DNA of 64,000 nt from contig CAVZXS010000007.1 of assembly GCA_963779325.1 (NCBI GenBank), positions 248,001 through 312,000 on the forward strand. Direction: 5' to 3'. The DNA is from CAVZXS01 sp963779325 (GTDB lineage: Bacteria; Bacteroidota; Bacteroidia; Chitinophagales; Chitinophagaceae). Shown here in pieces: positions 52,427 to 61,044 of the stretch. Position 1 is the first letter of the stretch. Each line of letters starts with the position of its first letter. A program made the translations under genes and the position numbers. The notes beneath the pieces are model-generated. The model did no database searches, was not told the DNA's origin, and saw only the letters and a program-made list of their open reading frames with translations.

Positions 52427-53449
52427 ATGACTACAAAAATTCTTTCCATCGCTTTTGTGCTTATTACAGGCACGGCATTTTCTCAAACAGACAGCGCATC
52501 ACTTTTTTTACAAAAAGGTTTGCTTGAAAAGCAGAATGGTCGCCGGTTGGAGTCACTTAAAAATTTTGAGAAAGCGGAGTACTATAATAAATCGGATAAA
52601 GCCATTATCGGTGAGTTAGCTTCGGCTTATTTTGATTTACGCCAATATGCCAAATCGCTTGCGGCATATAAAAAGTTGAATGAAATGGGTGATCAATCTC
52701 CCGAAACATTAAAGCAAATAATGCAATTATCATTTAATCTGAAGCAGGGTGATGATGCGGTAAAATATGCGCAATTGCTGAAGAAAGCGGATCCGTCGCA
52801 AAAAGTAAACTACATTATTGCCAAAGTAAATTATGATAATGATAATTACGGTGAAGCGATGAAAGCGCTGAGCGCCGCTATGAAAGAAGGTGATACCAAC
52901 CCGGAAATACCATACATGGCAGGCCGTTCATTCGCTGAAATGCAGAATTACCGCCAAGCGGTTGAGTATTTTAAAAAAGCCGTAGAAATGGATACTGCGA
53001 GAAATTTCTGGGCATATGAGTTGGGATTAATTTATTACGGAATAAATGACAACGCAAATGCGTTGAAGTATATAAAACTTGCCGCCGACAGAGGGTATAA
53101 AAAAGATGTGGATTACATGAAGAATCTCGGCATTGCTTATCTCAACACGGGTAATTTAGATGAAGGAGTAAAAGTATTGGGCGAAATATTAGTAAAGAGA
53201 CCGGGCGATTTGAGTGTTTTAAATATGATTGGCGAAGCGTATTATGATAATGGTAAATACCAGAAGGCGATAGATTATTGGGATGAAATATTATTTTATG
53301 ATAAAGAAAATGCGCAGGCGCTGTATATGATAGGAATGGCTTACCAGAAGAAAGGCGATAAAGAAAAAGGCCAGGCCATGTGCGACAGGGCCATTCAAAT
53401 GGATCCGAAATTGGGCGCACTGAAAAGTAAAGTAAATATGGGAATGTAA
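52427..53449 (+). CDS. Exported TPR-repeat protein
   Basis: A 340-residue protein. The start MTTKILSIAFVLITGTAFSQ at 52427 gives a proper signal peptide; the alternative TTG at 52400 does not. It has about eight tetratricopeptide units, for example PEIPYMAGRSFAEMQNYRQAVEYFKKAVEMD, with the last unit ending GDKEKGQAMCDRAIQMDPK. It probably scaffolds a periplasmic protein complex. No partner is evident. Confidence 0.88.
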   Translation: MTTKILSIAFVLITGTAFSQTDSASLFLQKGLLEKQNGRRLESLKNFEKAEYYNKSDKAIIGELASAYFDLRQYAKSLAAYKKLNEMGDQSPETLKQIMQLSFNLKQGDDAVKYAQLLKKADPSQKVNYIIAKVNYDNDNYGEAMKALSAAMKEGDTNPEIPYMAGRSFAEMQNYRQAVEYFKKAVEMDTARNFWAYELGLIYYGINDNANALKYIKLAADRGYKKDVDYMKNLGIAYLNTGNLDEGVKVLGEILVKRPGDLSVLNMIGEAYYDNGKYQKAIDYWDEILFYDKENAQALYMIGMAYQKKGDKEKGQAMCDRAIQMDPKLGALKSKVNMGM

Positions 53450-53467
53450 TACATTCTTAAGAATAAA

Positions 53468-53499
53468 AAAACGGCGACCTTTTCATAAGTCGCCGTTTT
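53468..53499. terminator. Bidirectional terminator between TPR and HU/SPOR genes
   Basis: AAAACGGCGAC (53468-53478) pairs with GTCGCCGTTTT (53489-53499) over 11 bp with a 10-base loop, flanked by A- and T-rich bases. Confidence 0.9.
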
Positions 53500-53500
53500 A

Positions 53501-54433
53501 TTATTCTATATAAGTTCTTCTTTTTCCTTTGGGTGTATAATTTCGCGTAAGCGAATCGCAGATACGTGCCGTATCAGCCGCATTAGCCGGTAAAATATAA
53601 AACAGTTTAAATACAACCGAGTCTTTTGTTTCCAATTGAATGGGAGTACCGATTCTTTTCAGAAAAGCGAATCTTGTACCCGCTCTCAGTTTACCTGTTT
53701 CCTCTATTACAAATTTAAAACTGCCCGTTGCGGCGGTCACCGGCGTTTGTATTTGCTGAATACTGTCAGGCTTATTTATTTGCAAGGTTGATACAGTATC
53801 TTTTACAGGCGGAACGACATTGTTGTCAGCAACGGGGGTTACCGTCTCTTGATTATTCGATTGCGAATTTTTATAAATAGCGTAACCGCCCCAAACTGCG
53901 GCGCCCAAGCCGGCTATTATCAAAGTGCCGGTTAATATTTTTTTAAGTGCAGGATTGCCGCCCGATTTTTTTGTATAATCATTATCGTAGCCCGTAAAGG
54001 ATTCCTCGGCCGGTTGCTGAAAATTACTTTCTTTTACGGCTGAAGACGAACTGCTCATTTTTTCTACAAGCACGGTACCCGGCGAAAATTCGAAAACACC
54101 TGTCTGTGCTTTTACCAGCGTCCCGATACCTTCTAATAGAAAGGGTTTGCCGATATTTAAAAACTGCTTGGCCAATGCCAGGTAAGAATCAAGATCGGCG
54201 GAAGCCAATGCTTTCATTTTACCGGTTTCCGCTGAAATAAATGCAATGAGTTCAATATCTTCTTTTACTGAAGTATCGTTTTGGAACTGTATTCCTTCCA
54301 ATACGGGGATTTTTTGCTGTTTTGCATCTACCTGGATAACGGCATTTTCATCCAATGTAAAATTGCCGATACCTGCCAGGGCAAGTCGCTTATTATTGTA
54401 TAAAAATCGTGCAAGTAAGTGTGCTACTTTCAA
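53501..54433 (-). CDS. HU-CCDC81-type membrane protein with SPOR-like end
   Basis: A 310-residue protein with three parts. Residues 1-130 resemble two HU-fold halves (LARFLYNNKRLALAGIGNF, GKPFLLEGIGTLVKAQTGVF), the CCDC81 type. A single transmembrane helix (LTGTLIIAGLGAAVWGGYAI) is near residue 175-195, and a disordered linker follows. The C-terminal domain (GSFKFVIEETGKLRAGTRFA, then TARICDSLTRNY) looks like a degenerate SPOR peptidoglycan-binding domain. The HU half would face the cytoplasm and could link DNA or division proteins to the wall; this is inference from domain order. Confidence 0.85.
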   Translation of the reverse strand: MKVAHLLARFLYNNKRLALAGIGNFTLDENAVIQVDAKQQKIPVLEGIQFQNDTSVKEDIELIAFISAETGKMKALASADLDSYLALAKQFLNIGKPFLLEGIGTLVKAQTGVFEFSPGTVLVEKMSSSSSAVKESNFQQPAEESFTGYDNDYTKKSGGNPALKKILTGTLIIAGLGAAVWGGYAIYKNSQSNNQETVTPVADNNVVPPVKDTVSTLQINKPDSIQQIQTPVTAATGSFKFVIEETGKLRAGTRFAFLKRIGTPIQLETKDSVVFKLFYILPANAADTARICDSLTRNYTPKGKRRTYIE

Positions 54434-54520
54434 AGCTATGGATTTAGGTAGCGCAATATAGCTAAATTATTATGTGAATGCAAGCAACTAAAGCAAATGA
54501 TGGGTATTTTTGCAACTGCT

Positions 54521-54877
54521 ATGCTTACGGACAAAGAAAATGAGTTTATAAATTGGTGGGAGCTTCACGGGCGGCTTCGAAAAAATTCGATAAGGCAATG
54601 GATAACAGCCTCCCCGTTAGCTATCGGTACTTCCGTTTCTATTATTTTGCTGGTAGTTATTTCCAGGCATTTCGGGTGGTTTCGCCGGGCTAATACCAAT
54701 TTAAACAGCGAAGCATCTTCCGTAGTACTTGTAATAGTTATTGCACTAATCGGGCTTATCCTTTTTTCATCCTACTTCACTTCAAAACACCGGCAGGATA
54801 TCAATGAACAGTATTACCGGGAGCTGGTTGCGCGGCGAGATGCGGAGCAAAAATCTTTAAACACCAAGCAACAGTAA
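54521..54877 (+). CDS. Small membrane protein of unknown function
   Basis: A 118-residue protein, taking the start MLTDKENEFINWWELHG at 54521, with an acidic-aromatic N-terminus. Two hydrophobic helices follow (ASPLAIGTSVSIILLVVI and SSVVLVIVIALIGLILF), then a charged coil (RQDINEQYYRELVARRDAEQK). I do not recognise the family. It is divergent from the HU/SPOR gene, with about 90 bases between starts. Confidence 0.7.
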   Translation: MLTDKENEFINWWELHGRLRKNSIRQWITASPLAIGTSVSIILLVVISRHFGWFRRANTNLNSEASSVVLVIVIALIGLILFSSYFTSKHRQDINEQYYRELVARRDAEQKSLNTKQQ

Positions 54878-54887
54878 AACTCATTTC

Positions 54888-54917
54888 TTTGTCATACAAT
54901 TTGTAAACCTATATTTG
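54888..54917 (+). promoter_or_regulatory. Bacteroidota promoter of the FKBP gene
   Basis: The -33 box TTTG (54888-54891) and -7 box TATATTTG (54910-54917) both match the consensus, separated by 18 bases. The -7 box is 17 bases before the ATG. This is the best promoter match found in the window. Confidence 0.75.
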
Positions 54918-54934
54918 CAAATAAAAACTTATAC

Positions 54935-55453
54935 ATGCGTACTATCATTTCGACTATTACAGCAGTTTTCGCAATAGCGCTTATCAATTTTTCTTGTCTT
55001 AAATCTGATAACAACGCTGTTAATTGTACCTACGATCCTTGTAGCTTAGTAGCTCCCGCAGCGGAAGTGACGGCTCTTGAAAGTTATCTTTTTGGCGCCG
55101 GCATTACAAACGCTACCAAACATTGCAGCGGTATGTATTACAGGATAGAAACCGCCGGTACCGGCAAAACACCTTCGATATGCAACCAGGTAGTTGTGAA
55201 GTATAAAGGCCAGTTAACCAACTCGAATGTTTTTGATTCAAATTCCACCGGTATACTTTTCAGCCTGGGGTCTTTAATTGAAGGCTGGAAAAAAGGTATT
55301 CCTTTACTGAAAGAAGGCGGCAAAATATTTTTATATGTGCCTCCGACATTGGGATACGGAACAAGAGAAATTACCAATCCTACAACGGGGGCTGTAATCA
55401 TCCCCGCAAATTCAACACTTATTTTTGAAGTAGAGTTGGTAACAGTAGGATAA
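54935..55453 (+). CDS. FKBP-type peptidyl-prolyl isomerase, lipoprotein
   Basis: A 172-residue protein with a lipoprotein signal (ITAVFAIALINFSC, Cys21). The FKBP domain covers about residues 65-172. QVVVKYKGQLTNSNVFDSN opens the fold, SLIEGWKKGIPLLKEGGKIFLYVPPTLGYG is the central signature with the Trp floor of the active site, and IPANSTLIFEVELVTV ends it. It catalyses proline isomerisation in secreted proteins, anchored in the outer or inner membrane. Confidence 0.93.
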   Translation: MRTIISTITAVFAIALINFSCLKSDNNAVNCTYDPCSLVAPAAEVTALESYLFGAGITNATKHCSGMYYRIETAGTGKTPSICNQVVVKYKGQLTNSNVFDSNSTGILFSLGSLIEGWKKGIPLLKEGGKIFLYVPPTLGYGTREITNPTTGAVIIPANSTLIFEVELVTVG

Positions 55454-55475
55454 GCTAATTCTTATCAAATTTATA

Positions 55476-55515
55476 CAGCCGTTTCGTCTTAGGCGAAGCG
55501 GCTGCTTTGTTTTAT
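55476..55515 (+). terminator. Terminator of the FKBP gene
   Basis: CAGCCG (55476-55481) pairs with CGGCTG (55499-55504) with inner TTCG/CGAA pairing. TTTGTTTT follows. Confidence 0.75.
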
Positions 55516-55535
55516 CTTTATAAAAATCAAAAGCC

Positions 55536-56975
55536 TTGCACTACGAAGCCATTTCAGTATTTGATATTTTTAAAATTGGTATTGGCCCTTCCAGCTCGCA
55601 TACACTCGGTCCCTGGCGAGCAGCACAGCAGTTTGTACAATCTTTGAAGCGTAAAAATATTTTGCAAGATGTAACCGCTATCGAAATTTTATTATACGGC
55701 TCGCTGGCTAAAACCGGTAAAGGACACGGTACCGATATAGCAGTGCAACTCGGTTTAAGCGGTCATGATCCGGTTAGTTTTGATGTAAATAATATTTCGG
55801 CCGCCATTAATGATATAAAAGCACTGAATGAAATTGTACTGGGCGGAAAACATGAAGTGGAGTTTAACCCTGTAGAGGATATCGAGTTCTTGTTTGCGGA
55901 ATCATTGCCTTATCATCCCAATGCATTAAGTTTTTTAGCGAAGCTAAAAGACGGAGAAGCCGTTGCAGAAACCTATTATTCGGTAGGCGGCGGTTTTGTA
56001 ATTAAAGAAGGAGAGGATGAATCATCTGCGCCGGGCGTACAGTTGCCTTTCCCGGTTGATACGGCCGATGAATTACTGCATTGGTGTATGAAAACAGGTA
56101 TGGCTATTCATGAAGTAGTTATGGAAAATGAAAATGTCTGGCGCGGCGAGAAAGAAACAAAAGATGGCGTCTTGAATATTTGGCGGGTAATGAACGAATG
56201 TATTTACCGCGGCTGTCATACAGAAGGCATTTTGCCCGGCGGGTTAAATGTAAAACGAAGAGCAGCTGCGCTGAATAAAAAATTATTAGCGGGAAAAAAA
56301 TATGATGATTACAGTTCATGGACAGCTACCATACGTGCAGGCGGCAATAATTTTCAATATATATTAGATTGGGTAAGTTGTTTCGCACTGGCGGTTAATG
56401 AAGAAAATGCTTCTTTTGGCAGGGTGGTAACGGCGCCTACTAACGGCGCCGCGGGAGTGATACCGGCCGTGCTGCAATACTATATTACTTTTTGCCCCGG
56501 TAATCAGGGGGAGAAACCGGAAGAAAAAATAATTCGTTTTCTTTTAACGGCATCCGAAGCGGGAAGTATTTTTAAAAAAGGCGCTACTATTTCCGCTGCC
56601 ATGGGAGGTTGCCAGGCCGAGATAGGTGTATCATCCGCCATGGCGGCCGCGGCATTGACCGAATGTATGGGCGGTACGCAGCGACAGGCATTGATGGCTG
56701 CTGAAATTGCAATGGAACATCACTTGGGTATGACCTGCGATCCCATCGGCGGTCTTGTTCAAATACCCTGTATTGAAAGAAATACGATGGGCGCCATTAA
56801 AGCCATTACCGCATCGCAATTGGCTTTGCAAAGCACACCCGATTTTGCCAAAGTATCATTGGACGCCGTAATAAAAACCATGTGGGACACCGCATTGGAT
56901 ATGAACAGTAAATACAAAGAAACCTCCGATGGCGGGTTGGCCATTAATATTCCTATCAGTTTGAGTGAGTGTTGA
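55536..56975 (+). CDS. sdaA: L-serine ammonia-lyase (iron-sulfur type)
   Basis: A 479-residue single-chain enzyme. TTG at 55536 is taken as the start because ISVFDIFKIGIGPSSSHTLGPW, the conserved N-terminus, follows six codons later and no ATG or GTG lies closer. The beta and alpha halves are fused. Cluster cysteines are in GGCQAEIGVSSAM, MTCDPIGG and IPCIERN. It deaminates serine to pyruvate with a 4Fe-4S cluster. The stop codon is immediately followed by the convergent nuclease stop. Confidence 0.94.
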   Translation: MHYEAISVFDIFKIGIGPSSSHTLGPWRAAQQFVQSLKRKNILQDVTAIEILLYGSLAKTGKGHGTDIAVQLGLSGHDPVSFDVNNISAAINDIKALNEIVLGGKHEVEFNPVEDIEFLFAESLPYHPNALSFLAKLKDGEAVAETYYSVGGGFVIKEGEDESSAPGVQLPFPVDTADELLHWCMKTGMAIHEVVMENENVWRGEKETKDGVLNIWRVMNECIYRGCHTEGILPGGLNVKRRAAALNKKLLAGKKYDDYSSWTATIRAGGNNFQYILDWVSCFALAVNEENASFGRVVTAPTNGAAGVIPAVLQYYITFCPGNQGEKPEEKIIRFLLTASEAGSIFKKGATISAAMGGCQAEIGVSSAMAAAALTECMGGTQRQALMAAEIAMEHHLGMTCDPIGGLVQIPCIERNTMGAIKAITASQLALQSTPDFAKVSLDAVIKTMWDTALDMNSKYKETSDGGLAINIPISLSEC

Positions 56976-57461
56976 TTACCGATTTCTCCATTCCCACGGT
57001 GCAACAGGATTTTTGCCGGCCCAAAGTCCTGTTTTATTTTGCCTTGCTGTATTTTCCAATGCTGCATATTCTTTTTGGGTCGAATATTTTTTAAAATGCC
57101 AGGCCAGCCCTGCTTTTACCAATGCCGTATTTATATTTTCACCTTTCGCATTAATTATCACACCAATCAATCTTTTATTCCGGTCATATTTATTTTCATG
57201 CTGCACGGTTACTGTTTGGCCATAGCATTTGCCGGAAGTAAATTGTTTGGCTGCAATACCAAAGGGCTGTTTTTTTTCCGGGCAGTCCACATGCGCCAAT
57301 CGTACCGTAATCGTCTTACCATTGTAAAGCAGTTTTATTGTATCGCCATCTTTTACGGATATTACTTTACCGGTTATTTCAGTTGTAGTTTCATTAGCCT
57401 TGCTAAACGATAAAGACAACAGCAGTAAAAATAGTTTTGGGAGAAATTGAAATAAAGTCAT
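56976..57461 (-). CDS. Exported thermonuclease-family nuclease
   Basis: A 161-residue SNase-fold protein. The start at 57461 gives a signal peptide (MTLFQFLPKLFLLLLSLSFS). The fold holds VKDGDTIKLLYNGKTITVRLAHVDCPE, with the Ca-binding Asp and first catalytic Arg, KCYGQTVTVQ, and ENKYDRNKRLIG with the Glu/Arg pair region. The C-terminus KTGLWAGKNPVAPWEWRNR is typical. It would degrade extracellular or periplasmic DNA and RNA. Its stop codon touches that of sdaA. Confidence 0.92.
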   Translation of the reverse strand: MTLFQFLPKLFLLLLSLSFSKANETTTEITGKVISVKDGDTIKLLYNGKTITVRLAHVDCPEKKQPFGIAAKQFTSGKCYGQTVTVQHENKYDRNKRLIGVIINAKGENINTALVKAGLAWHFKKYSTQKEYAALENTARQNKTGLWAGKNPVAPWEWRNR

Positions 57462-57560
57462 TTTTAATAAATCTGCGGGCAAGTTATAAAGTCAGGTCAA
57501 TAATCCATGAATTTTTTTGTAACTGTTAAGCAGTTGCAAATGTATTCCAATACATTTAAC

Positions 57561-57592
57561 AAAACCGGCCTGCTATACAGCAGGCCGGTTTT
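57561..57592 (-). terminator. Terminator of the DUF805 gene
   Basis: AAAACCGGCCTGCT (57561-57574) and AGCAGGCCGGTTTT (57579-57592) form a perfect 14-bp stem with an ATAC loop. It lies 19 bases beyond the DUF805 stop and can act on both strands. Confidence 0.88.
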
Positions 57593-57610
57593 ATTTAGTT
57601 TTTTATTTTT

Positions 57611-57970
57611 TTAATTAGTTCCTATTCTTTCAATTTCTTCCTGCATATCCGGTTGTTTGGGATCTTGGCCATATTCATTAGAACCAATTGTACCCGGTGT
57701 ACACGCCAGTATCAAATTATAGATAGGTATAAGGATATACCAACCGCTTTTATTTACATCGTGCATTCTTCGTATGGCTACAGCAATACCGGGAAGTAAA
57801 ACCGCGAAACTGTAGATTGTACCGAGGATTGCAATATTCATGGCTCCGTCAATAAACATTAAAACAATAGAAATAATAACGTTGAACAGAAAAAAATACC
57901 AGTATTCACTTCTTCTTGCTCTTCCGTTAAAATCTACATACTTTTTTAAAGCTGCTAAATAGTAATTCAT
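57611..57970 (-). CDS. DUF805 membrane protein
   Basis: A 119-residue inner-membrane protein. FNGRARRSEYWYFFLFNVIIS is the family's start. VLLPGIAVAIRRMHDVNKSGWYILIPIYNLILACTPGT holds the conserved R-R-x-H-D and S-G-W motif. Three transmembrane helices are present. The role is unknown. It stands alone. Confidence 0.93.
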   Translation of the reverse strand: MNYYLAALKKYVDFNGRARRSEYWYFFLFNVIISIVLMFIDGAMNIAILGTIYSFAVLLPGIAVAIRRMHDVNKSGWYILIPIYNLILACTPGTIGSNEYGQDPKQPDMQEEIERIGTN

Positions 57971-58268
57971 AATTTATTGTTTTTGGTTTCCTACTCGTTT
58001 GGCTTTTCGGTTTCGCCCCGTTTTTATAATGGTTGCAGGTCTCCATTTTTTACCTGAACAAAATATACATTTTTATTCGCTCCGCACATTTTCATAGTAG
58101 AAAGTTGTATATATCGACTACGCCTGATTGAAGTATTACAACCAAACTTAAGCGAGATTAAGTTTTTTGATAAGCATGTATTATTTACGTGCAGATTAAA
58201 AGTAAAAACACCCGGACTTATTGCCTAAATGTAAATTTCTTGGAGCATCACTCAAATCAGCTAAAGCC

Positions 58269-59987
58269 TTATTGTATAAAATGTACTTTCTGAATTTTAC
58301 CTTTTTCGATGGTATAAATAGCGATGGCTTTCATGGGTTTGGGCCCGAAGCCTGTTACGCTTTCATGATCGATGATGATATTACTTTGTATAATGCGTTC
58401 AGTGACTTCGCAATGCAGTTCCTTTACCCGCTCAAACATACCGCTGTAGTCTTTGTACATATCTGCTTTGCCTTTGCCAATTAATTTATCGGGGAACATA
58501 TACAGTTCTACACTGTCGCTATATGGCGCTACGAAGGCATCAATATTACGGGCATTGTACGCATTCAATTGTTGTTGTACCAATATCTCGGGTGTTACCG
58601 GCAGCAATGTATCTTTTTTAATCCACTTGCCGCGGTTGATTACGTATTCAAAATCATTTATAAAATGTAAACTGTCAAAGGGGTTTTTAGCAAGTATAAG
58701 CAGGTTGGCTAATTTTCCTTTTTCTATACTGCCGGTCTCGGCTTCTTTACCAAAACCTTTGGCGGCATTAATGGTAGCAGCTTGCAGTATTTGCACATTG
58801 TTCATTCCTGCCTGCTGCATGGCCAGCATTTCGGTTAAAAAAGAAGAAGCATGCAGCGTACCGATATTACCTGCATCGGTGCCGGTTACAATATTTATAC
58901 CCGTATCACTTATTTTTTTCAGGTTTTGTAAAATAGTGCTGTCTTCTTTCGAAGGAATGGACAAGCGGCTTCTCATTTTTTTGTAATCCAATCCCGTTTC
59001 TTTAGCAGGCAAATGCTGCAAATCAAATAAGGTACCCAACATAAAAGGATTGGCATAAGTAAGATCATGCAAGCTGATGCGGTGTTGTTGGGAGAAAACT
59101 TCACTGTATTTAGACGCCACGATCGCCGTGGGTATGTATGTAATGTTTTTTGATTTCAGCAATTGTAAAAAAGCGGTGTCTGCCGGTTTATCATCAATGC
59201 TGTGTACCAATATATCGCAACCGGCTTCTACGGCCAGTTTAGCTGTTTCATATTCGGTGGCATGTACGGCAACCTTCAAATTATTTTTATGACTTTCTTC
59301 AATCGTCGCTTTTACTATCGGTAATGTTTTAGCTGCGGGTTGACCGGGCAGTACGATGTACCATATTTTAATGAAGTCAGGTTTGTAGGGTACTTGCTTT
59401 CTTACCAGCTCCCTTGCTTCTTCTTCGTTACTTACTTTTATTATCGGTGGGTCTTTTTTATCGAGATTGGGAGGCAGGTAAGTAGATATTAACGGGCCGG
59501 TTACATACGCATTAGGCGCTAATTCATTCGTAGTTAAGTTTTTTCTTACTTCGTAATTGCTGAAAGGGCCGCCTACATCAATAACACTTGTAACGCCGGA
59601 AGCAAGGTAACGCCGCATCTGATCGTTCATATTATCTCTTATCCACTGCTGATCTTTTTCGTAGCTGTAGAATTTCCCTAAGTTGAATGCATCGGGACGG
59701 GTATACAAGCCACCGCTCTGAAAAAAATGAATATGGCAGTCGATCATACCGGGCATTATATATTTTCCTGTTCCGTTTACTACCGTAACAGAATCGGATG
59801 CTTTTGTTTTGGCATTATACTTTACTACCTGCTTAATGGTGTTGCCTTCCAGCATTATCGTCATACCGGGTTGTATTTTGCCGGTTGATGTATTAACGAT
59901 ATTGATGTTAGTAACCCATACCGGTTTGTTTTGTGCGGGCAGTTGGGTGCTTAAAAATAGAAGTATGAAAAAAGAAATAGGCTTCAT
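58269..59987 (-). CDS. Exported amidohydrolase fused to a C-terminal NTF2-like domain
   Basis: A 572-residue protein with a signal peptide (MKPISFFILLFLSTQLPAQ). The amidohydrolase domain has MPGMIDCHIHFF with the HxH metal ligands, KPDFIKIWYI with the bridging Lys, VAVHATEYETAK and DILVHSIDDKP with two His, and IVTGTDAGNIG with the catalytic Asp. From about residue 465 an NTF2/SnoaL-like domain follows (EILVQQQLNAYNARNIDAFV, VELYMFPDKLIGKGKADM). It may hydrolyse a peptide or cyclic amide outside the cytoplasm. The fusion is not common in the family as I know it. Confidence 0.9.
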   Translation of the reverse strand: MKPISFFILLFLSTQLPAQNKPVWVTNINIVNTSTGKIQPGMTIMLEGNTIKQVVKYNAKTKASDSVTVVNGTGKYIMPGMIDCHIHFFQSGGLYTRPDAFNLGKFYSYEKDQQWIRDNMNDQMRRYLASGVTSVIDVGGPFSNYEVRKNLTTNELAPNAYVTGPLISTYLPPNLDKKDPPIIKVSNEEEARELVRKQVPYKPDFIKIWYIVLPGQPAAKTLPIVKATIEESHKNNLKVAVHATEYETAKLAVEAGCDILVHSIDDKPADTAFLQLLKSKNITYIPTAIVASKYSEVFSQQHRISLHDLTYANPFMLGTLFDLQHLPAKETGLDYKKMRSRLSIPSKEDSTILQNLKKISDTGINIVTGTDAGNIGTLHASSFLTEMLAMQQAGMNNVQILQAATINAAKGFGKEAETGSIEKGKLANLLILAKNPFDSLHFINDFEYVINRGKWIKKDTLLPVTPEILVQQQLNAYNARNIDAFVAPYSDSVELYMFPDKLIGKGKADMYKDYSGMFERVKELHCEVTERIIQSNIIIDHESVTGFGPKPMKAIAIYTIEKGKIQKVHFIQ

Positions 59988-60145
59988 GGTTTATATTTTT
60001 TTTTTGAAGATAAGAAATGATTGGTGCTGTGGCAAAGGGAAAAGGTTGCTAATATTTGCCTTGCGTACCGGATGCCTCCGGCATGACAAGCGGGTAGGGA
60101 GCTACTGTAATAAAACATCATCAATGACAAAGAACACCTCCTGCT

Positions 60146-60172
60146 TTGTCATCCTGAGCGTAGCGAAGGATC
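60146..60172 (-). repeat. Dispersed repeat of the CATCCTGAGCG type
   Basis: TTGTCATCCTGAGCGTAGCG followed by AAGGATCT, a sequence I recognise as a recurrent intergenic element in Bacteroidota genomes. It lies about 30 bases 3' of the superoxide dismutase stop. A second, weaker hairpin (GATGCC-TCC-GGCAT) is at 60071-60083. Confidence 0.6.
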
Positions 60173-60201
60173 TATTACGCCATTCACTTAGAAACGACTC
60201 T

Positions 60202-60924
60202 CTACTTCAACTGCTTAGCTGTTTCCAACCGCTGCGCTACATTATCCCAATTAATAATATTGAACAAGGCATCTACAAAATCGCCGCGTTTGTTTTTATA
60301 TTTAAGATAGTAGGCATGCTCCCACACATCAATAACCAATAAAGGAACAACGCCCCATTGCGTTAACTTTTCATGGTTCTCACATTGCAATATGGTTAAT
60401 TTATTGGAATAAGGTTGATACCCCATTATGCCCCAACCGGCGCCGTCAAGATTTTTGGAAGTATTTGAAATGTATGCCTTCAGTTTATCATATGAACCGA
60501 AATCTTTTTCTATGTCTTTAAGTAATTGACCCGTCGGGTTTGTTTTTTTATTGGTCAAATTGGTCCAGAAAATACTGTGCAGTACATGACTGGAAAAATG
60601 AAAAGCTAATTTCTTCGTGTAATAATCCGCAGTTTCAAAATTATTGGTGTCCATCGCCTTGCGTATCATTTCCATGTCTTTGTTGGCTGCTTTTACCGCC
60701 CCGCCGTGATGAAACGTATAATGCAGGTGCGTAGTCTCTTCATCCATATAGGGTTCTAAGAAATTATTATTATACGGCAGCGGCTGCAAAGCAAAATTAC
60801 CGTTGGCATCGGTCAGCTTATCAATGCCGTTGCTTTGAATGCCTTGCGAGAAAGCACTGGCCGTAGGTAATATAGAAGCGCCTGTTAATATGGCAGCGTT
60901 CTGTAGAAATATTTTTCTGTCCAT
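60202..60924 (-). CDS. Exported Fe/Mn superoxide dismutase
   Basis: A 240-residue protein. The first 30 residues (DRKIFLQNAAILTGASILPTASAFSQ) look like an export signal with a cleavage site after AFS; it lacks a clean twin-Arg pair. The dismutase core follows: metal ligands come from the HLHYTFHH segment, FHFSSHVLHSIFW, and DVWEHAYY (Asp and His). It disproportionates superoxide to peroxide and oxygen, presumably in the periplasm. The metal cannot be told from these residues. Confidence 0.93.
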   Translation of the reverse strand: MDRKIFLQNAAILTGASILPTASAFSQGIQSNGIDKLTDANGNFALQPLPYNNNFLEPYMDEETTHLHYTFHHGGAVKAANKDMEMIRKAMDTNNFETADYYTKKLAFHFSSHVLHSIFWTNLTNKKTNPTGQLLKDIEKDFGSYDKLKAYISNTSKNLDGAGWGIMGYQPYSNKLTILQCENHEKLTQWGVVPLLVIDVWEHAYYLKYKNKRGDFVDALFNIINWDNVAQRLETAKQLK

Positions 60925-61044
60925 AAAGAGTTTTTTAGAGTGAGGAAGAAAGAGTAGGACTTTAAAGGTAGGAAATTAATTTTGAACGTTTGTAATCCTG
61001 ATAATCGTTGAGATTAAATTTAGCGATAATATTTTTTTATTATT

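Noticed and set aside
58453..58986. 177-codon plus-strand ORF inside the amidohydrolase gene
   Set aside because: Antisense shadow. The minus-strand frame has clear catalytic motifs.
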